Below, piece after piece: positions 48,561-59,867 of a DNA stretch of 64,000 nt (positions within the stretch are counted from its first letter, which is position 1; each line of letters begins with the position of its first letter). Under the pieces are notes generated by a model, which saw only the letters and a list, made by a program, of their open reading frames with translations, had not been told where the DNA came from and searched no databases. Source of the DNA: Drosophila miranda (Eukaryota > Arthropoda > Insecta > Diptera > Drosophilidae); the NCBI RefSeq assembly GCF_003369915.1, contig NC_046674.1, forward strand, positions 28,523,657 through 28,587,656, written 5' to 3'. Made by a program: the position numbers and the translations under genes.

Positions 48561-49367
48561 ATGTCTATGTGCGAATGCTCGGCCGTCAGTCTGCAATTCG
48601 GCATCGCAATGAGCACAGCTGCTGAAGACCATCTATTCTGCAGGCAGTTCAGAGAGCTGACGATCAGGCGCCGCGGGGGGCTGCTGGTTATCCAGTTCCA
48701 GCGATGGCAACGGCGCACCATCTACGAGCTCATGAGAGCACTGGACGCAGCCAATGCGGATGGCGACATCAGCATAGTAGTGCTGTCAGGCGAGTTTGCC
48801 GTGGGACGTGAGGGTGATTGCCAGCCGCTGGCTCTGGAGCAGGGACCAGGGAGAGAGAAACGCGACGAGGTCGAGGATCGGTTCATCCAGCAGCGGGCAG
48901 CCGATTTTGTGATGCGTTCGCTGGCCAAGAAGCTGCTTAGCTGCCGAAAGCTACTGGTGGCTTTTGTACAGGGCCCTTGCCAGGGCCTGGGGGTCAGCAT
49001 CTGCTGCCTCTGCGACCTCGTCTACGCCACGGAGGCCGCCTACTTCCTGCTATCGCTCTCCCATCTACATCCCTGCGTCGAGGCGGGACCAAGCTGGAGC
49101 CTTCCACACATCGAGGTGTTACTCCGACTGGGGGAACGGGCCGATGCTCGGTCTGCCTTGGGAAGTGGCTTTGTCGCCAGCCTGGCGGCAGACGCGCAGC
49201 ATTTCTGGACACGCATGGATCAGCATTCGCGCCTGCCCACTGCATCCCTGCTGGCTACCAAGCGACACCTTCTCCGGCCGTGGCGCGAACAACTGCGGGC
49301 CCAACTCCGGAAGGAGAGCACACCACTGGCTGCTCAGCGTCGCCGCCTACCTCCGGCCAAGCTGTGA
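48561..49367 (+). CDS. Crotonase-fold protein (enoyl-CoA hydratase/isomerase-like)
   Basis: A single exon of 268 residues; the ATG at 48609 (MSTAAEDH) is an alternative start. The crotonase core is seen in RRRGGLLVIQFQRWQRRTIY (first strands), SIVVLSGEFAVGREG (oxyanion loop region) and LLVAFVQGPCQGLGVSICCL followed by CDLVYATEAAYFLLSLSHL, which parallels the G-x-x-x-G-x-G...CDLVYA block of ECI2 and CDYL proteins. The glutamate in HPCVEAGPS may correspond to the catalytic E of the isomerases. Loops are short or altered, so activity is uncertain. I think this is the counterpart of D. melanogaster CG14787, from position only. Confidence 0.75.
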   Translation: MSMCECSAVSLQFGIAMSTAAEDHLFCRQFRELTIRRRGGLLVIQFQRWQRRTIYELMRALDAANADGDISIVVLSGEFAVGREGDCQPLALEQGPGREKRDEVEDRFIQQRAADFVMRSLAKKLLSCRKLLVAFVQGPCQGLGVSICCLCDLVYATEAAYFLLSLSHLHPCVEAGPSWSLPHIEVLLRLGERADARSALGSGFVASLAADAQHFWTRMDQHSRLPTASLLATKRHLLRPWREQLRAQLRKESTPLAAQRRRLPPAKL

Positions 49368-51159
49368 TCATACGTGCACTCCAACACACACAGAGAAATA
49401 TTATCAGCCATGCTCCGGTTATCGCAAATGATTATTTTATATTTTTGTAACCGAAAAAATCATACACTTAGAATAGCCGCATAACAGAATTAAATATACT
49501 AAATCGCTACTCTAAGGATAATCTATCCATGTATGTTTAAGGGATATTCTGCGGTGATAATAATTATTTGTATATTACTAGGAGGCAAGACCCCAATTCG
49601 CTTTGCTCGTTCGATTGGAGTAAAATATGGGGCCGACCAAGACATCTAACAAAAACTTTTTTGCATAATAGAGAGATTTCTAATAGTAATTACCCATAAT
49701 AATTATTATTAATACATACATACATATTCTTACTCATTGGGGAGTTATCTAGTAGTTTCAATCAAAAAATTATTGATGTCCACAGATTTATGCCTCAAAG
49801 CTGCGATCTTTAACCATATTTTCAGAAAAATAAATTATTTTATCTGCTTGTAACCTAAAAACTTGTTTTAAATGTTCGTCTTGGGTCAATTAGTAAGGAT
49901 GTGTATACATTTTTTCTCAGCTCCGTATGAGCTCTTCATTAATACATTAGTTGAATCCAAAGAATAAAAACCATTAAAGAATCAATTTTATTTCTTGAGT
50001 TTTATAGTTTTTGCTCAACAGTAATTAATATGGATAAATAATAATAAAAATATATAAAAAAAAATTATTATTGCCAGGAATATTCTTAAAACATAAAATT
50101 CATTTGTATTGTGTGATTTTACAAATATAACTTATAAGCTAATTAGTATAATTCACCTCAAATTTTACTGTACCCAAATAAAGCAACGCAGCAACATACA
50201 GCGAATTCCCGATGGCCGAGAGAATATCTATATCAATAAGTTGTATGGTTAGTGATAGCACCCTGAGCCCTGATCACATAATTTTACCCGATTGATGTAT
50301 CGATTTTCTAAAAGATTGTTTTATTTTACTAGCTCCCTTTTTTTGGATTGTGTCTAAAACGTAAGTGTGTACAGAATGTTAACATCCGTCATTGTTGCTG
50401 GTCACCAGGTATGTGCTATGAGTATGAGTGTACATCTTTATACCCTACTTCCTTGCATTACTATTAATATACCCTTTTTCCCAGCTAATTTTAAATAATA
50501 CTACTGACTTTTTCTCAGATTGACATGTTTTAGAAAAATTATGCAATATTATGTTTCCTGTATATATCTCGATTCCGATACCTAGTCTCGGTCGCAGTAA
50601 GAAGACCACACACTGCAAAATTTCGGTGAGTTAGCTTTAAAATAGAAACTGTATAGTTTCTGAATTCATTGGAGTGACAAACAATTCCTTAATTCTATAA
50701 TATCCCCTTCCCCAGGGTATGCAGAATGTTGCCCATTTCGTTAGTCAATTTCTGGCATCACTATAGTGACATATTTTGGAACTAATATGTTGACTTATAT
50801 GTAAGTAAGTTCTGATATCAGAAAAAGGCAACTAAACCTAACAGTTTTTGCTGTATAAATAGTGGAGCATTTAGGTGAAATCTGTACTCACTATTGGATC
50901 GACTAGGCGTTCACAAATTAAGTAAGCGCATTGACTGTAAATGTAGGCCAGGGTCTTACAGTATCCTACGTTGTTTTTCGCTTCCCCGACCACTCTTTTG
51001 ACATATTCTTGAAGCTGAAGGTTGACGGAAACCGAAAAGTTATGGGCAAGATGGTTGATGTAATCGTTGCCACATGCATCCTTTTCTCTATTTTTACACC
51101 TACACTAGCCGTTTTACCTCGCTCTCCTCACTCAGCGCGTGCACACTGTACGAGGAAGA

Positions 51160-51203
<44 letters not shown>

Positions 51204-53459
51204 CTATTCAAGGATCCGACCTGATCTAGATTTGGCAATCTGCTAAATATGCATTGTCTCTCGTATCTTTAAAATTGTAGATACCACAGGTTTTCCTTCT
51301 TTGTGGGGGAGGAAGGGGGCTTGATTCCCTGACGGACGGAAAAACAGACATAGGTATATCGACTCGGCTATTGATGCTGATTAAGAAAATATATACTTAA
51401 TGGGGTCGGAAACACTTCCTTCTGGGTTTTACATACACATACTTTCACCACAAAACAAATATAGTCCGAAACCGTTCGAGTACCGGGTATACAAAAATGC
51501 ATCAAATTTGCATAAAGTATTCATAAACTCATTCGACTTATTAATCGAAAGATTAGGCGATCTTTGCCAAGTTTTGCGTAAACGTCAAATGTCCTCGCGG
51601 TCCTCAGTGTGTTTAGGTGAATATCGCTGATCATAGAATCAATTAAGTCGCGGATTTCTGTAGCTTAATCCAGAAGCATTACCCTTGTTCTAGCAGAACT
51701 TCGAAATATTGGCGGAAAACCGAGCTTCATCTATTTGAGGATCAAGTCTAAAACCTTTTTCAGCGGGCCAGGCCGCCTCAATAATTTTCTTCAGAACATC
51801 GTAAGTCGTTATACCCATGTCATGGTTGTAGCATTTTGACAAATAGCACAAGTATAAGCAGCGTAGCTACGATCTCGTTTCTGGCCCCGCATAGCTTGAC
51901 GACTATCCATCCGATATCCGATGTGAGAAATTCTGTGGCTCTAGGCGTATATCCTTCTCTAAGTTATCCATTTGTAACATTATCTTAAGTGCTTTCGGCA
52001 TGTTGATCAAGATGCGCTTCATTTCAGTTCCAGAAATATGTGATCACGTGCATCTATGGAGATAGATGGATGGTGGCAGGTGGAAGGTATATCGTTTCCG
52101 ATTCAATTCTGGAGTCGAACTCACTATTTAGTTGGTCATCGAGGTGGGCATCCAGCTCCTGGTAATTGTACTCCATCAAATGGTAGATGTGATCAACCAA
52201 TTCTTTTAAAAAATTACAAGTGTCTTCGCTAGCACGTTTCATTGTCATATTGCTATCCTCTAGTCTCCGACCCACAAACTTGTTCGCAGTAAAGACCAAA
52301 CCTACGGGCAATCGTTTTCGGAGGCCAAAAACGAGCAGAGCAAGGCAAACGCTGCAAAGAAAACGGCACCGAAACTCCTCGGATCTCTTATGTTGTTTGC
52401 AACGTAAGCAACAGCAAAAGTAGCAATAGCAGACACTATGGCATCAAAAGAGGAGCGGGCGCGGACTCATTGGCTCATTGGAGCAAGTTTGACTGGCATT
52501 ACTTACCCAGAGGCAGGTCGGATAAAAACAAACGCAAGGCGGTTTGCGTTAGTGTATTAGGGGGACTCAGGCTTTTTGTGACGAGGTTAGATCCCAGGAA
52601 TAGTTGCCGAAACGACGGTATGGGCAGTACTCGACGGAAGGCCAGTGGTCCTGTCCAAGCTGCTCGGGAGTCGTACCGTCGACCGCGTTCCCCTCGCGAC
52701 GAACGGCATCAGCAGTTATTATTAGTTCCAGTACCACTTCCTCCAATTGTTGCTGTTTTCGCATCAAGATCCTGGGCAAAAAAAAACAATTCTACGATTT
52801 ATTCGTTGATCCGCGCAGCTATCAGGTTCAGACCCAAGTTCAACAAGAAGTTGTAGTCGAGTCTGGGCTGTTTAACATTCGCTCTGAAGCATCCGTTCAC
52901 GCTGAAGGAGACCATGGAACGTGGGAACTTGGGCTCTGAGTTTCAGCTAGCTTTAGCCAAACAAGTTTGTCAACATCGCAATCAGTTGCACGCCAGCCTG
53001 GCCACCGACATGCGGCGGACATGCGAATATCTCGACAGGATGACACGCGAATGCAAACTAACTGCCAGTACTTAGCATAAAGTTGGAAAAATCGAAAACA
53101 CAAATTTAAATTCGTATGCATATTTCCCCAAATTATAATCGCTAAGAATTTGGTAGGCCCGGAGCATGGCTGATTATATACAAAAGGGCGTGCCTTCGGC
53201 CGGCCGCACCAGTTGCACCGATTTTTTAACTAATTACAAATGTTACCAAATTGTTTTCTTATTTGTACAATTTATCAATATAAAAACTCGTGTAATCAAC
53301 TTATTTTTGGGCGACAACATTCCATCGGGAACTGTTCTCGGATCTTTCAACACGCGCGTCCTACCTTGTTGTTATATTGCGTTCTTAGGTTGGTTTAACT
53401 TAAAAAACATCGCGTCGAAGCTCTGCTTAGGGAGCTTTAGTTAACAACTAAAAATGCGG
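49368..53459. other. Gene-poor AT-rich region with transposon debris
   Basis: About 4 kb between convergent genes. 49440-50900 is AT-rich and featureless apart from a copy of TTGTATGGTTAGTGATAG at 50241-50258, related to the dispersed repeat near Ns3. 51110-51505 is a DINE-1 remnant. 51690-53140 has several short open stretches on both strands that look partly protein-like (see findings), but I recognise no family and cannot assemble a gene. Confidence 0.6.
51110..51505 (-). mobile_element. DINE-1/INE-1-type Helitron remnant
   Basis: Read on the minus strand it has CGGTACTCGAACGGTTTCGG, GTTTCCGACCCCATTAAGTA, TTAATCAGCATCAATAGCCG, AGTCGATATACCTATGTCTG, and, further on, CTGTGGTATCTACAATTTTA and CAGATTGCCAAATCTAGATC, the usual order of DINE-1 blocks. 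The part between has been lost. A GA microsatellite (51166-51200) has grown in it where the family normally has CTCTCTCGCACG. Confidence 0.75.
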
Positions 53460-56400
53460 CTATCTAATTTGTGCACGCAACGCTATGCCGCTCGGTATCT
53501 CCACGTTATTTAGTTGCAGCAGCTTGACCAGGTTGCGGATGAACTCCGGGGACACCTTCAGCTCGTCATCGGCCTCGAGCCGCTCAAACAGATCCAGGGC
53601 CGCCTCGTAGTTGTTGCTCTTACTGAACTGGGAGAGCAGCATGTCGTAGATGCGCTGCTCATCGATGCTGCGCTGCACGCCACGTACGCCCCGGGCCAGA
53701 CGCAGTAGGGTGCGTACGGCGCCCTCCTGTCCAAGGTGCTCGCAGTTCTTTATCAGCAAATCGTGATTGATGCGGAACTCTGGGTTAATGATTAGCCGTC
53801 GCAGCTGCGTCTCTGTGCCTGATTCGGCCAGCGCCAGCAGCAGGGCGCTATTCATGTTCGCTGCCCCGTGCACACGGCTCACAGTCGCCGTCACCGCGGC
53901 CAAGTGCTGCTGGGCAGAGCCCGCCGTGGCACCCTTGAAGCGTGCCAGCTCCTCCGCGTTCCCATTGCCCAGTCGCACCAATAGCGACAGCAGTTCGAAC
54001 TGCAGCGGCGTGTGCTTGTGCTGGCTGGCCAGACGCTGGAACTCGGCGACTGCTGCGTCCAAGTCCCCGCGCAGCAACCACTCTCGCAGAACGGGCCCGA
54101 GGAGAGCATTGTGAACCTGGCAGTATCCCAGCTGCCGCAGGAAGTCCAGTGTCTCTTGAGTTAAGTTGCGGCCAGCAGATGCAGCAGCCGGTGCTCCTGC
54201 TACACCTCCAGCTTCCTGTTGATTCGTATCTGCGGCCATCTGGGCCACATTGGTAAGCAGCTGCCACACATTCTTGATCACGTAAGTGCCTCCAATGACC
54301 TTATGCTCGTCGGCACGTCGCTGCAGCACCTGCTTGGCTGCCTCCAGCTGACCGCCATGCACCAGAAGGCCGGCAAAGTCGATCAGTTTATGCTCATCGA
54401 TCAGAAAACCTGCAAATATTTATAGTTATTTGATGGCACTGATGGATGAAGAGTGGTCGCACCTGGGTAAGTGCTCTGCAGATTCTCCAGGCTCTGCTGG
54501 GCCCGTGCCAGATCGCGCTGCTTGATGTGCAGATCGAAGATGGAGGCCAGCATGCCGGCGCTGGTCTGCACATTGAGTGTCTGACACTTGACCAGCAGTT
54601 GCTGGGCCCGTTCCAAGCGGCCGTTCCGCACGGACAACTGCAGCAGGCGTCGCAGGACACCGCGTGTATTAAGCTTCTTCGACTCGAGCTCGATGAGATG
54701 GCACTCCAGCTCGTCCTGGCTCATGTCGCGCGGGTGCTTGATGAATCCGCCGTGAGTAGCCGAGTCTGCCGGTAGGGTAAGCTTGGCGTTGCGCATCTTT
54801 TGAATCGTCTTGCCCAGCGCCTGGAGCACCTGGTTATCCTCTGTGCCTTGTCGGGCGATCGAGAGTAGAGCTTCGGCGGCGGCCGGCGACATTTGCAGCT
54901 CCAGGCGTCGCAGCTCGTGCACGAATTTGAGCAGGGAGGTGGCATCCTGTCGGAGTCGCATTTGGGGGCCACACATTTGAATGAGCAGGGCGCCGACGAA
55001 GTCCTCTTCCTTCTGCAGCGACCGAAGCTGCAGTGCCTGTACAAGTTGGGCGAACAGTTCGAAGCGCTTCGTGGCCCGGGCGTGGACCGAGAGGGCGGAC
55101 AGAGGTTGGAGGAGCGAGAACAGCTGGAGGCGCGTGGGATAGCGCTGGAGGAGATCCAGGATCTCGGGAAGTTGCTGGTGCTGCTGCAGCAGTTGGGTGA
55201 TCACGTGGACAACGACTTGGGAGGGCTTAATGCCCACCGACTCCAGTTGCTGGAGGGCCTGCAGCGGCTCCTGCAGCGTCTGCACAAGGTTGGGCAGGAG
55301 GTATTGGCGCAGGGTGTCCTCGTCACACTCCACACGCAGTCGTTTCATCTCAGAGACCAATCGGAGCATGCCACTCTCGCCATTCCGTCGGTGTTGATGC
55401 AGAATCAAGGGCCAGAAGTAATGCGGTCGCAGTTCCTCTCCGGCGGCACAGAGGGCCTCAAAGCAGCGTAGGGCTGCGGCAGGCAGCCGGCGCAGGGCCA
55501 GCTCGGTGACCAGGTGCAGGGCCCGCTGGTTCTGTCCGCGCTGGCTCAGCTCGTGGGCGAACTGGAGCGTCTCCTCTATGGGCACGTGAGCGCGGAAGAA
55601 CTCCTGCAGGATTAGCGCCGCGTACTCGTCCACGTTCTGGTTGCCATTGAACGTGGGTGTTGGCAGTGCAGCCACCAGTCGGATTGCCAGCTGGGCCTGG
55701 CCCTGGTGCACCAGTTCGATGCAGAGGCTCTTCAGGGCCGGGGGTACATCGAATCCAGTCAGATAGTCCTTGGGCAACTCTTTGACCAGCTGCTGAACAA
55801 GATCGTTGTCCACCGACTGGCTATAAAGGGTGACGCGCAGCATCTGCAGTATCTGGGGGGCTGTGAAACCACTGTGGACCTGCAGCAGATCCCTCGCCTT
55901 GGCAACCTCATCGTTTTCCACAAAGGCTGCGAAGCGAATCGCTTGGGTGCTGGCACTCAGCGAGATTCCAGCAGCCCGCATGCTGGACAACACGGACTCG
56001 ACTCCTGGCAAATCCTTGCTGCGTCCATGGCCCAGGAGCAGGGCGTGAAAGTTGGCCTCCGTCAGAGGAAAGTTCTTCTCCCGCATTTCCGCTAGCAACT
56101 CGGTAGCTTGGCGCATATTCCCCGCAGAGCAGGCCACATCTAGCAGGATGCTGTAGAACGAGGCATCCGCGGTCCCATGGTAGACGCCGATTTCGGCCAG
56201 CAGTGCCCGATAGTCGGCCAGTGGTAGCCGGTTTTGCCGCAGAACCTCCAATTGTGTGTGGTAATGGGCCAGGGTCGGCTGCCCCTGCTTAAGCAGCTGT
56301 ATCCACAAGCTCTGAAAAAGCTGCAGGCGCTCCTGTGCGCTTTGGGCGGGAAGCAGCTCGGGGACGCACGAGCCAAGCAGGAAGTGCAGCTGCGTAGCAC

Positions 56401-56770
56401 TGAGCCCCAGCCCCTCCGCTGCGCGAGTGCTCTGAAGATTCTCCAGCAAACGTCGGCACTGCTCATAGTTGAGCAAACTGTGCTGCTGGTAATAAGCCTC
56501 CAGCTGCGTCCACAGACCCTCGGTGCTTATGGGAGCCGTCGAACCAGACGGGCGCATGTTGCGACCGCCTCCTTTGTCCGCAGAGCAGCTACTACTGCTA
56601 CTGCTCAGGCATCGTGGCTGAAGATGGTGGACAGGAGTCCCGGCCAGAGTAAGAGACGGGTTCGTTGCATAACGTAATCCGTGGGATGTGGTGGGCAGAA
56701 CACCGGCTGGCAACTGCCCGAGTCGCGTTAAACGCACCCACACACTTTGCAACAGACGCGTTCGCTGCAT
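53460..56770 (-). CDS. LRPPRC2: LRPPRC2, pentatricopeptide-repeat mitochondrial protein
   Basis: Minus-strand exons 54463-56770 and 53460-54409, phase 1, giving 1,085 residues. The N terminus is basic and lacks acidic residues (MQRTRLLQSVWVRLTRLGQL), as expected of a mitochondrial presequence. The body is helical repeat with PPR-type signatures such as ADASFYSILLDVACSAGNMR, TEANFHALLLGHGRSKDL and DEYAALILQEFF, and helical leucine/glutamine-rich segments. It resembles the LRPPRC family, RNA-binding proteins of mitochondrial mRNA metabolism; the D. melanogaster counterpart would be CG14786. Two DRE-like elements lie just upstream of the start. Confidence 0.85.
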
Positions 56771-56896
56771 TGCCTCAGCTTCATTCAGATTTCTTTAATA
56801 TTATGAAACAGTCACCAAAAGCGGGGCGGCTCAGAAAAAAAACACAAACACGCGCCGGTAAACAGCTGTTCGTTCCAGTTAGCGGCGGGCCGCAGC

Positions 56897-56915
56897 TATC
56901 GATAAGACTATCGAT
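56897..56915 (-). promoter_or_regulatory. DRE elements in the LRPPRC2 promoter
   Basis: TATCGATA (56897-56904), a perfect palindromic DREF site, followed by TATCGAT at 56909-56915, about 130-145 bp upstream of the LRPPRC2 ATG. DREF sites are typical of housekeeping promoters in flies. Confidence 0.75.
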
Positions 56916-57005
56916 TCACCTGTCAATTCAGGGTCGCATTTTTCAATGATAATGAAAGTAACTACCTTTTTTTATAAATTCAAACTAACATAACACGTAA
57001 AAAAA

Positions 57006-57151
57006 TTAGAGCACCATGGTCACCTGATGGGCGTCGACGACCAGCTCGTCCCCATGCGATGGCGGGCCGGCTCCCTTCCTCAGCTCCTGCAAGAGCCCAA
57101 AGTGCTCTTCAAAGTCGTTGGCTTTGAAATTGTGGGTTACGTCAGAAATTC
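57006..57151 (-). CDS. Terminal exon of an unidentified gene
   Basis: On the minus strand the acceptor GTGCTAG is followed by two bases and 47 codons ending in TAA. The peptide includes ISDVTHNFKANDFEEHFGLL and ends ELVVDAHQVTMVL. It reads like real protein sequence and is phase 1 at its start. It may belong to the frame at 57408-57869 on the same strand, but I could not find a donor with matching phase. The DNA between (57152-57407) has open pieces in different frames. Confidence 0.4.
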
Positions 57152-57407
57152 CTAGCACGTATGTATGTACTTGTAGTATGGACAGTTGTGATGGTTGACG
57201 TGTTAATGGCTTTCAGCATGGATCTGCGGAGAAATAGTGACTCTTGTCCGGACGGACAAAGAAGGTTGTTGGCATGATATTGAAATGTACGTTCATTACA
57301 CACCTGGTTCATCTAGCGCAGGACCAGGAAGACCTATATTTCGGAGCTAACACCAATAGAGTCGTCAACTGATCTCTCCCTAAGAGCACTAGAAGGTAAT
57401 TACGAAT

Positions 57408-57869
57408 CTATACCGTCATATGCCTTGCCGTCAAAAACATCATTAAGGCGGCCTTTTTCCGCAGCTTCTCAGAGGCCAGCAACTCCCAACATGTGAGCTC
57501 GAGAAGGTCAATCTTCAGGTACTTGTCCACCTGAAGTGTATCCACCAATTCAGTGGTGCTGGCTGGCTTATGGAGGCGCAAAACCATTCGTAGGCGCCCT
57601 CGAATCCCTTGGACCCTCACTCGGCTTAAAGTAGAAGTTCGGAAGCCCCGTCGAATAGCATTTGAGAAGGTTTGGTATGCAGTGGACAGATGCTCCTTAA
57701 TAATTACCTTTACTGTGGTCCCTGCGTCGATTTTCACCTGTTCGGCAACTATTTCAGAGATCGCCGTTACATGCGGCAATAAAGTTGACGTTGAACGTTC
57801 GACTTTAAACTTTAAGCTGAATGGGAAGGAGGTGAGACACATATGACATATGGTATGGTTTGGTGACAT
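57408..57869 (-). pseudogene. Degenerate ZAD-like zinc-finger protein fragment
   Basis: 153 codons. The N terminus ICHMCLTSF fits the first CxxC of a ZAD (zinc-finger-associated) domain, and AISEIVAEQVKIDAGTTVKV followed by EHLSTAYQTFSNAIR resembles its second half. The second cysteine pair is missing, though: where ZAD proteins have ICxxCL this has IIKEHL. No C2H2 fingers follow. Either a pseudogene of a ZAD-C2H2 gene or a diverged protein that has lost zinc binding. Symbol not known. Confidence 0.4.
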
Positions 57870-58511
57870 TTTGCTAAAAATTCCCCACTGTTAACCAGAT
57901 TGTGGTAAGAATGGGCAGCACTGGTCCGGCATGTGTCTGCATGTGATATTCATATGTGTGTATGGCATGCGAATAGTGTGTAGAGAAGCTGTGAAGAGGG
58001 GTAGAAGAAACTGAAAGTGCCGCTTTGCAAACTCTTCGTTCGTTGTGTGTCTTTATATTGCATTGCATATAAACATAAACACAAAAAAAACCGTCTTTTC
58101 TTTCATTTCAATTTCCAGTGAGGTGTAAGCGAGTGTAAGGCTCCAGAAGGCTGTGTGAAAGTGTCGATTGCTGTACCACAATAATAAATAAAGTTTTGCA
58201 TTACGTGCGTTGGAAAATTCCGCCACACACAAGCGCCTAGAGTGTAGAATTTTTTGCTTAGAAACACACACACATGCATCCTCCATACGTCGTCCATGTT
58301 GTGTAGCATTTTCACGCTCATTTCCGATCAAGAGTGAGAGCTTCTCTTGGGTTGCACGAGAAATTGCTGTCGCGACCTTAGGCCGCCATAGACGCTGCCA
58401 GCGCTTTTGGCTATCATTTTAAAGAAGAATTTTCACGTAAAAGCTGTGTGCGCATTTCACACGTTTCTTAGAAACGGACCTTCTAGAAGCTAGCTTAGTA
58501 GTTACTTTAAA
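57870..58511. other. Spacer before the gene at 58512
   Basis: 640 bp. Presumably the promoter and 5' UTR of the next + strand gene. Nothing else recognised. Confidence 0.5.
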
Positions 58512-59607
58512 ATGTCTGAAAACGAAAATTCGCAACAGCCGCCGTTGCCCGAGCAGCCGCCATCCAGAAAGAAGAATATCAAATGCGTGCAGGAACTGTT
58601 TGTGGATGAAGTGCACTACAAGCTTAGCTGGGGCAAGTTCAGCAGGATTGCGACAATGGGAGCGCTGGCGGACCGTATCAATCAGCTCCCCGCGCCGATA
58701 GGGACCTTGTCGGTACTCAAGGTAAGCTTCAAGCTTTAACCTGAGAGCGCGATAATCCTTCAGATTCTTGCCACACACAGTGCTGCCAGTACCTATGGGA
58801 AATGAGTCGCAGGCTGGGCACCGATGAGCTGGCCACGCTGCAGAAATTGGCATGCATCTTGTTCCTGCTTCGAGATAAAGATGCGCCGTCGATGAATTGC
58901 CGCATGGCACTGATGCGTCAATCCTTCAACGTGGTCAACTCGCTGGAGCCAATGCTAGTACATTACTTTTCCAAACTGTTTCTGGACTACTTTAGCGGGA
59001 GCTCGAGCAGCAGCCGGTGCCATGTGCTGCGTATTGCCCGCTTCATTAGCGTACAGAGTGGCATCGGAAGGGCCGTTAGCGTCTGCCTGCTGTGGCACTT
59101 AATTTTTAGCTATGCCGAAACACCCATTGGCATTCATCAGTACCGCGAGGTGAGTACCGCAGCTTTGGAGGTAGTCCTAATCCTGATGCTGCTGCTCTTT
59201 CTTTCTCGTTCCAGCTGGGTGAGCTTCGAATTTTGAATAATGTACCCATCGCGGAGTTGAGCAACAGTAGCTTCAGGTGTATAATCCGTGCGGTGGGCAC
59301 TCTGTTGCATTTGCAGTTGTGCTGCCCGGACCTAAATGAGTTCCTGTATCACGGCTACCCGAGGATCTTCTTTCGCATTCTGCCCCAGGATGTGAAAATG
59401 CTGTGCTCTTGGCTGCTGAACGCTGTCACCACCATTGACTGCCACCGTCCTCGCACCGATGCCTTAAAGCTGCAGACCATGCTGGATTACCTCAATGTCC
59501 CCGTCCTATCCCGTCAATGGTGCCTTGCGTGCCGCGGCGCATCGGGTGATGTTATCGGCCCTCCCCGCACCGGCGACGAGTGTGTGCTCTCCCAGATGCG
59601 CAGTTGA
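58512..59607 (+). CDS. Uncharacterised protein, three exons
   Basis: Exons 58512-58721, 58781-59149 and 59215-59607, all phase 0, giving 323 residues. It starts MSENENSQQPPLPEQPPSRK, a low-complexity proline/glutamine N terminus, then is mostly helical with many cysteines and leucines (LATLQKLACILFLLRDKDAP, FRCIIRAVGTLLHLQLCCPD, LCSWLLNAVTTIDCHRPRTD). I recognise no domain. The three exons agree in phase and all read like protein, so the model is probably right, though the C terminus (GPPRTGDECVLSQMRS) could extend by splicing. It lies directly upstream of the BACK-domain gene in the same orientation. Confidence 0.7.
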
Positions 59608-59867
59608 CTCAAATGACGCATGTGACGTGCTGCCACGACGTGCAGGCAGTAGAAAGCAGGCAGTAATCAGTAGGCCGTGTGGCACCAAATTTCGACACAC
59701 CAACGGATTTTCAGAGTGAAACATTTATTTATTCGCTCTCATTTTGTTCAGTTGAAATATCGTAATACAAAAGGTATTGAAATCCGCTAAAAGGCTAAAA
59801 AAGTATCAAATTCTGGTTTATTATTTATAAAAAATTCCTCCGCTGTGTGTTATCTTAGGTGGGCGTC

